Shown here: positions 61,601 through 64,000 of the stretch, piece by piece
How the letters are laid out: each line of letters begins with the position of its first letter
How positions within the stretch are numbered: the stretch's first letter is position 1
Assembly (NCBI RefSeq): GCF_037975245.1
Contig: NC_092580.1
Location: 20,634,501 to 20,698,500, forward strand
Origin: Apostichopus japonicus
Lineage: Eukaryota > Echinodermata > Holothuroidea > Aspidochirotida > Stichopodidae
Reading direction: 5' to 3'
DNA length: 64,000 bases
Program-made: the position numbers and the translations under genes
Notes under the pieces: model-generated
Told to the model about the DNA's origin: nothing
The model's database searches: none
Seen by the model: the letters and a program-made list of their open reading frames with translations, nothing else

Positions 61601-62866
61601 TTGCATTACCATGCCAACATTTTTAGCCTAGATGTTAACACTCTTATCAACCAAGTTAACAATGCAGCCATGAGAGATCTTAATAGACTCTCTCATAAAG
61701 TTCATAGAGACAAGAAACACCCACTCCATAGTGATCTGAAGTCACTTCTTCAACACACTAATTATAATTTGAGAGATAGGACAATTACGCCAACATTTCG
61801 AACTGTACGTTTTAAAAATTCTTTCGTGTATAGGGCTGCCATATTTATTCAGGGTGTCGTTCCACAAAACCTACTTTAATTCTTTTATTTAAAACTTTTA
61901 ATTTATTATTTGTACATATAGTACATGCTATTTCAAGCTATATAACTCTTAACTGTTTTTCATATCCTATTTATAAATATGTACTTTCATGTATTTATAC
62001 TGGATTTTTAATAAACTTGAAACAATAGTACCTTACCCAGTGGGGTACAACCCATATCTGGTGGAGTATAACCACACATGTTGGGGTAATACCACACATG
62101 GTGGGTACAATGGATACAAACCTACCTGTCCCAGAAGAACCTCCATAAGCCCTCGACTACTGTCATATCCACATTCATGACATTTTAAAGCAATCAATCT
62201 TAGATGTTAATGTTCATCCACAAATTGAAACTAATTTATTGTCAAACTCTCGCATTTCTAATGAAGTCTTGTCATGAACACAGTGTGTACACATTAAAAT
62301 CGGTGATCCCTTCTATAATATAAATATAAGTGGGCATAAAATTGACAAATCACATATGGAATAATCAGAAAAAATAGAATATGGAGATCCCATCATACCC
62401 ATGGTCATCATGAAAGGCAACAAAATTTCCCCAAAGGTCCTGTATCTCATGGTCTTATATTATTCAGTTTAAATATTAAATGCATTAATTTTGACCATAT
62501 TGCACGTAAACAAGTCCTCATTCAATTTTCTTTTTCTTTTCATTTCTTAATGAATATCCATGACATATTCTCCCCTTTTTATAAATTGAACCAATCACAG
62601 CTAAGGATCTATACTTACATGTGTGTTCCAGTTATCTAAATAGAATCTCCTTCCTCCTTCTCTTATACAAGTGTACTCCTTTCTTAATGAATATCCATGA
62701 CATATTCTCCTCCTTTTTATGAATTGAACCAATCACAGCTCTAAGGATCTATACTTACATGTGTGTTCCAGTTATCTAAATAGAATCTCCTTCCTCCTTG
62801 TCTTATACAAGTGTACTCCTTTCCGCTTTTATGGTGAAAAGTCTCAAACACTATATCATCGTCCCC
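49659..62866 (-). CDS. Kinesin-14 (C-terminal motor) protein, 16 exons, 5'-partial
   Basis: Minus-strand exons, N to C: 62866-62759, 61468-61241, 60730-60680, 60109-59996, 59080-58871, 58468-58397, 57473-57348, 56462-56390, 55428-55324, 54722-54583, 54004-53831, 53438-53241, 52566-52358, 51953-51767, 50832-50737, 49796-49659. All have AG/GT borders and the phases agree, giving 742 residues to the TGA. Kinesin-14s are minus-end-directed microtubule motors with the motor at the C-terminus. The neck [16 protein letters not shown]-loop GQTGSGKT (~491-498), switch I SSRSH (~603-607) and switch II DLAGSE (~633-638) are intact. The motor is closest to the KIFC2/KIFC3 type by eye. The start of the protein is not in the exons that I can assign with certainty. 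Confidence 0.95.
50244..50264. repeat. Poly-G run of 21
   Basis: Uninterrupted homopolymer in the kinesin 3'-most intron. Confidence 0.97.
53018..53128. repeat. (CATA)n microsatellite
   Basis: Imperfect then perfect CATA/TACA tetranucleotides in a kinesin intron. Confidence 0.95.
55900..56300 (+). mobile_element. 3'-end fragment of a non-LTR retrotransposon
   Basis: An open stretch with [32 protein letters not shown], then [21 protein letters not shown], ending near short GATA repeats. This is the well-known C-terminal tail of RT proteins of many invertebrate and fish LINEs (K.R.LQW.GH..R, RRRGR..K.W.DNI..W). 5'-truncated, antisense to the kinesin gene and inside one of its introns. Confidence 0.85.
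56463..57347 (-). other. Kinesin intron, no feature seen
   Basis: AT-rich unique sequence between exons, no repeat family recognised. The introns at 57474-58396, 58469-58870 and 59081-59634 are similar. Confidence 0.5.
59635..59801. mobile_element. Tc1/mariner-type MITE, TA target
   Basis: CACTCTTGGAAAA and TTTTCTAAGAGTG are inverted and each is flanked by TA (59633-59634, 59802-59803). The 167-bp body carries repeated 'gaaccc' and 'aaaaggttcc' words. It lies in a kinesin intron. Confidence 0.75.
60529..60640 (+). mobile_element. tRNA-derived SINE fragment
   Basis: 'ttagctcagtggttaacgc' matches a pol III A box and 'gagttcgagtcac' a B box 30-35 bp later, as in a tRNA head. The tail continues into unrelated sequence. 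A partial second A-box copy ('ttagctcagtgtttgg') is at 60499. It lies antisense in a kinesin intron. Confidence 0.7.
61081..61290. repeat. 108-bp tandem duplication at a kinesin exon end
   Basis: 'aacagctaattataacattc' begins at 61081 and again at 61189. Both copies include the exon's last codons and the splice donor (plus-strand 'ctcac' before 'ctcaaatatat'), giving donors after 61241 and after 61133. The length is exactly 36 codons. Confidence 0.93.
61595..62035 (+). mobile_element. LINE 3' end fragment
   Basis: The open stretch contains [20 protein letters not shown] and [10 protein letters not shown], the 'YNLR...NSF.YR(G)A' pattern that ends RT ORFs of CR1/L2-like elements. An AT-rich tail follows with AATAAA near 62010. 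It is truncated and lies antisense between kinesin exons. Confidence 0.65.
62544..62820. repeat. ~138-bp tandem duplication covering an exon 3' half
   Basis: 'ttcttaatgaatatccatga' starts at 62544 and 62681. 'cttacatgtgtgttccagtt' starts at 62615 and 62755. Each copy holds the 3' half of the exon coding [12 protein letters not shown] and its GTAAGT donor. Only the upper copy has the exon start, so the lower copy is a partial duplicate. Reading through the first donor meets an in-frame stop after six codons. Confidence 0.92.
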
Positions 62867-63880
62867 CTGTAATGAGTGCAGACAAACAAATATAAATACA
62901 TTTGGACACTTTTCTGTGGATTTTGAAAAAGGTATCATTACCTTGTTAAAGTTCGTAATTTACGTTCGCATGTTACAGAAGATTTACCAAAACTGGCGAT
63001 AGCAGCATTGCAATGCAACCCAATTTTCCACCTTCTCTCCCCTTTCGACTCAAAGACCCTATTGATTGGTAACGTTAATTTCATACTTCTGAATATCTGA
63101 ATATTCATTCAATATTTATTGTATATTTGCTGTATGCAGATCAAACTCTTTTGAAAACATACGTTAAGAAACAATATCCATTTACCAATAATCTATGAAA
63201 GTGACTTTTGTGTAAAAATAAGTTGGCCTGACGTTTGCTGACAGCTTTTGTTTTATTTTAAAAGTGACTTTTTAATAGATAAATGCAATATGACAATTAG
63301 ATTCATACATTTCTGCCTTATTAAGTACTGTAATGTCTTGGGTAGTAATTAAAGTTAAAAACAGCAAACGTTTCTTCAAAAGATAATGTACATTGTTAGG
63401 TGATTTTCTCTAAGTAGGTGATCCCAAAATCTGCAAATTTATGCTCCCACTTTGCACTGCCTTTTGTCCCTCCCCCAGTGCAATATGCAATGTTTTCTTA
63501 GATACTTTATCAATTTACACAAAACAATTTTAGATAGCAGATACACCCCAACTGTACACCTCCACAACCCCTCTCCATACATTGTCTTCCTTCTCTGCCT
63601 CTCTATTAATACCCCTCAGCCAAGAGTATTGATCACAATCGGGCGTCTTGGATACAGTCCTATTATTTTGGTAAACTTTACTGGCATCAATCAATAACCA
63701 ACCACACTCCAAACCTTCCTTGTGGCCTTCTGGTCTTTAACACTGGTCATCAAATCACTGTGGTACTATTGATCATGTGGTATTCATACAGAAGAGCTAT
63801 GACAAAGTAGAGTGTGTTCAGTCTGAGTCTACAATACAGTATAGTATATAGAAGCATATGAAACTAAATTATGATTACAC
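62867..63880 (-). other. Kinesin upstream intron, no feature seen
   Basis: AT-rich sequence. No repeat family or further exon was recognised except the weak candidate at its right edge. Confidence 0.4.
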
Positions 63881-63908
63881 CTTCTTCTCAGGCTCTTTTA
63901 GATGTGGG
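63881..63908 (-). CDS. Weak candidate for the next upstream kinesin exon
   Basis: Only one phase is open: one carried base, then PHLKEPEKK, ending at a GTGTAA donor in phase with the [10 protein letters not shown] exon. The acceptor is poor. Offered only as a candidate. Confidence 0.2.
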
Positions 63909-64000
63909 CTTCAGCGCCTTATTTAAAAACACAAATGATACATTTTTAATTATGCATCATACATACATGTATACTGTACGTATTATTTTGCCTGGGTATG

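Larger units (their letters stand above)
54583..62866 (-). other. Kinesin N-terminal and stalk exons with UBA-like and aromatic modules
   Basis: The exon at 62866-62759 has [11 protein letters not shown] and joins [13 protein letters not shown] Pro/Ser/Asp-rich linker follows. Exon 60109-59996 has [20 protein letters not shown], an aromatic strand pattern loosely like a WW fold. Exon 59080-58871 has [20 protein letters not shown] then AITTYL, the pattern of a UBA/CUE ubiquitin-binding helix pair, followed by a coiled coil ([47 protein letters not shown]). A disordered linker and a second coiled coil lead into the neck. Domain names are inference from pattern. Confidence 0.6.

Overview
Eukaryotic nuclear DNA, intron-rich, AT-rich and packed with repeats. 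The proteins (plexin-A-type tail, SRP68 tail, kinesin-14), the many short hAT-type and other terminal-inverted-repeat elements, the Jockey-like LINE and the frequent AGGCCTA words around 22.3-23.6 kb suggest a marine invertebrate deuterostome, with an echinoderm as best guess. That last step is inference. I could not run a search.

Left part (1-10 kb): ten coding exons on the + strand give the cytoplasmic end of a plexin-A-type semaphorin receptor (Rho-binding domain plus split RasGAP domain, stop at 6843), followed by a long AT-rich 3' region. An unrecognised terminal exon of a minus-strand gene sits at 9627-9931.

Centre (10-40 kb): a repeat landscape. It holds an A-rich ~110-bp minisatellite with a 338-bp higher-order period, a ~180-bp satellite split by a hAT element with an intact 8-bp target duplication, a 69-bp array, a decayed Jockey-like LINE, a minus-strand array of tRNA-like units, and two of three copies of a ~2-kb TIR element. 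Gene pieces in this zone are an isolated ABCC-transporter-like exon (25052-25147) and the last two coding exons of SRP68 (30260-31835).

Right part (40-64 kb): a 358-codon single-exon ORF of unknown function (41063-42139), a TTAA-flanked MITE, the third ~2-kb TIR element inserted in an old ~145-bp repeat and itself carrying a nested hAT MITE, and then a minus-strand kinesin-14 gene. Sixteen kinesin exons join in frame from 62866 down to the stop at 49659 (742 residues seen; the N-terminus lies beyond or near the right edge). The motor is C-terminal and has intact nucleotide-binding motifs. Its unusual N-terminal half contains a UBA-like helix pair and two Trp/aromatic modules. Two consecutive N-terminal exons have each had their 3' end and splice donor tandemly duplicated, and one duplication creates an in-frame alternative donor.

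No operon, CRISPR array or prokaryotic system is present. The most interesting items are the shared ~75-bp module found in TIR elements of different types, the tRNA-like tandem array, and the donor-site duplications in the kinesin gene.
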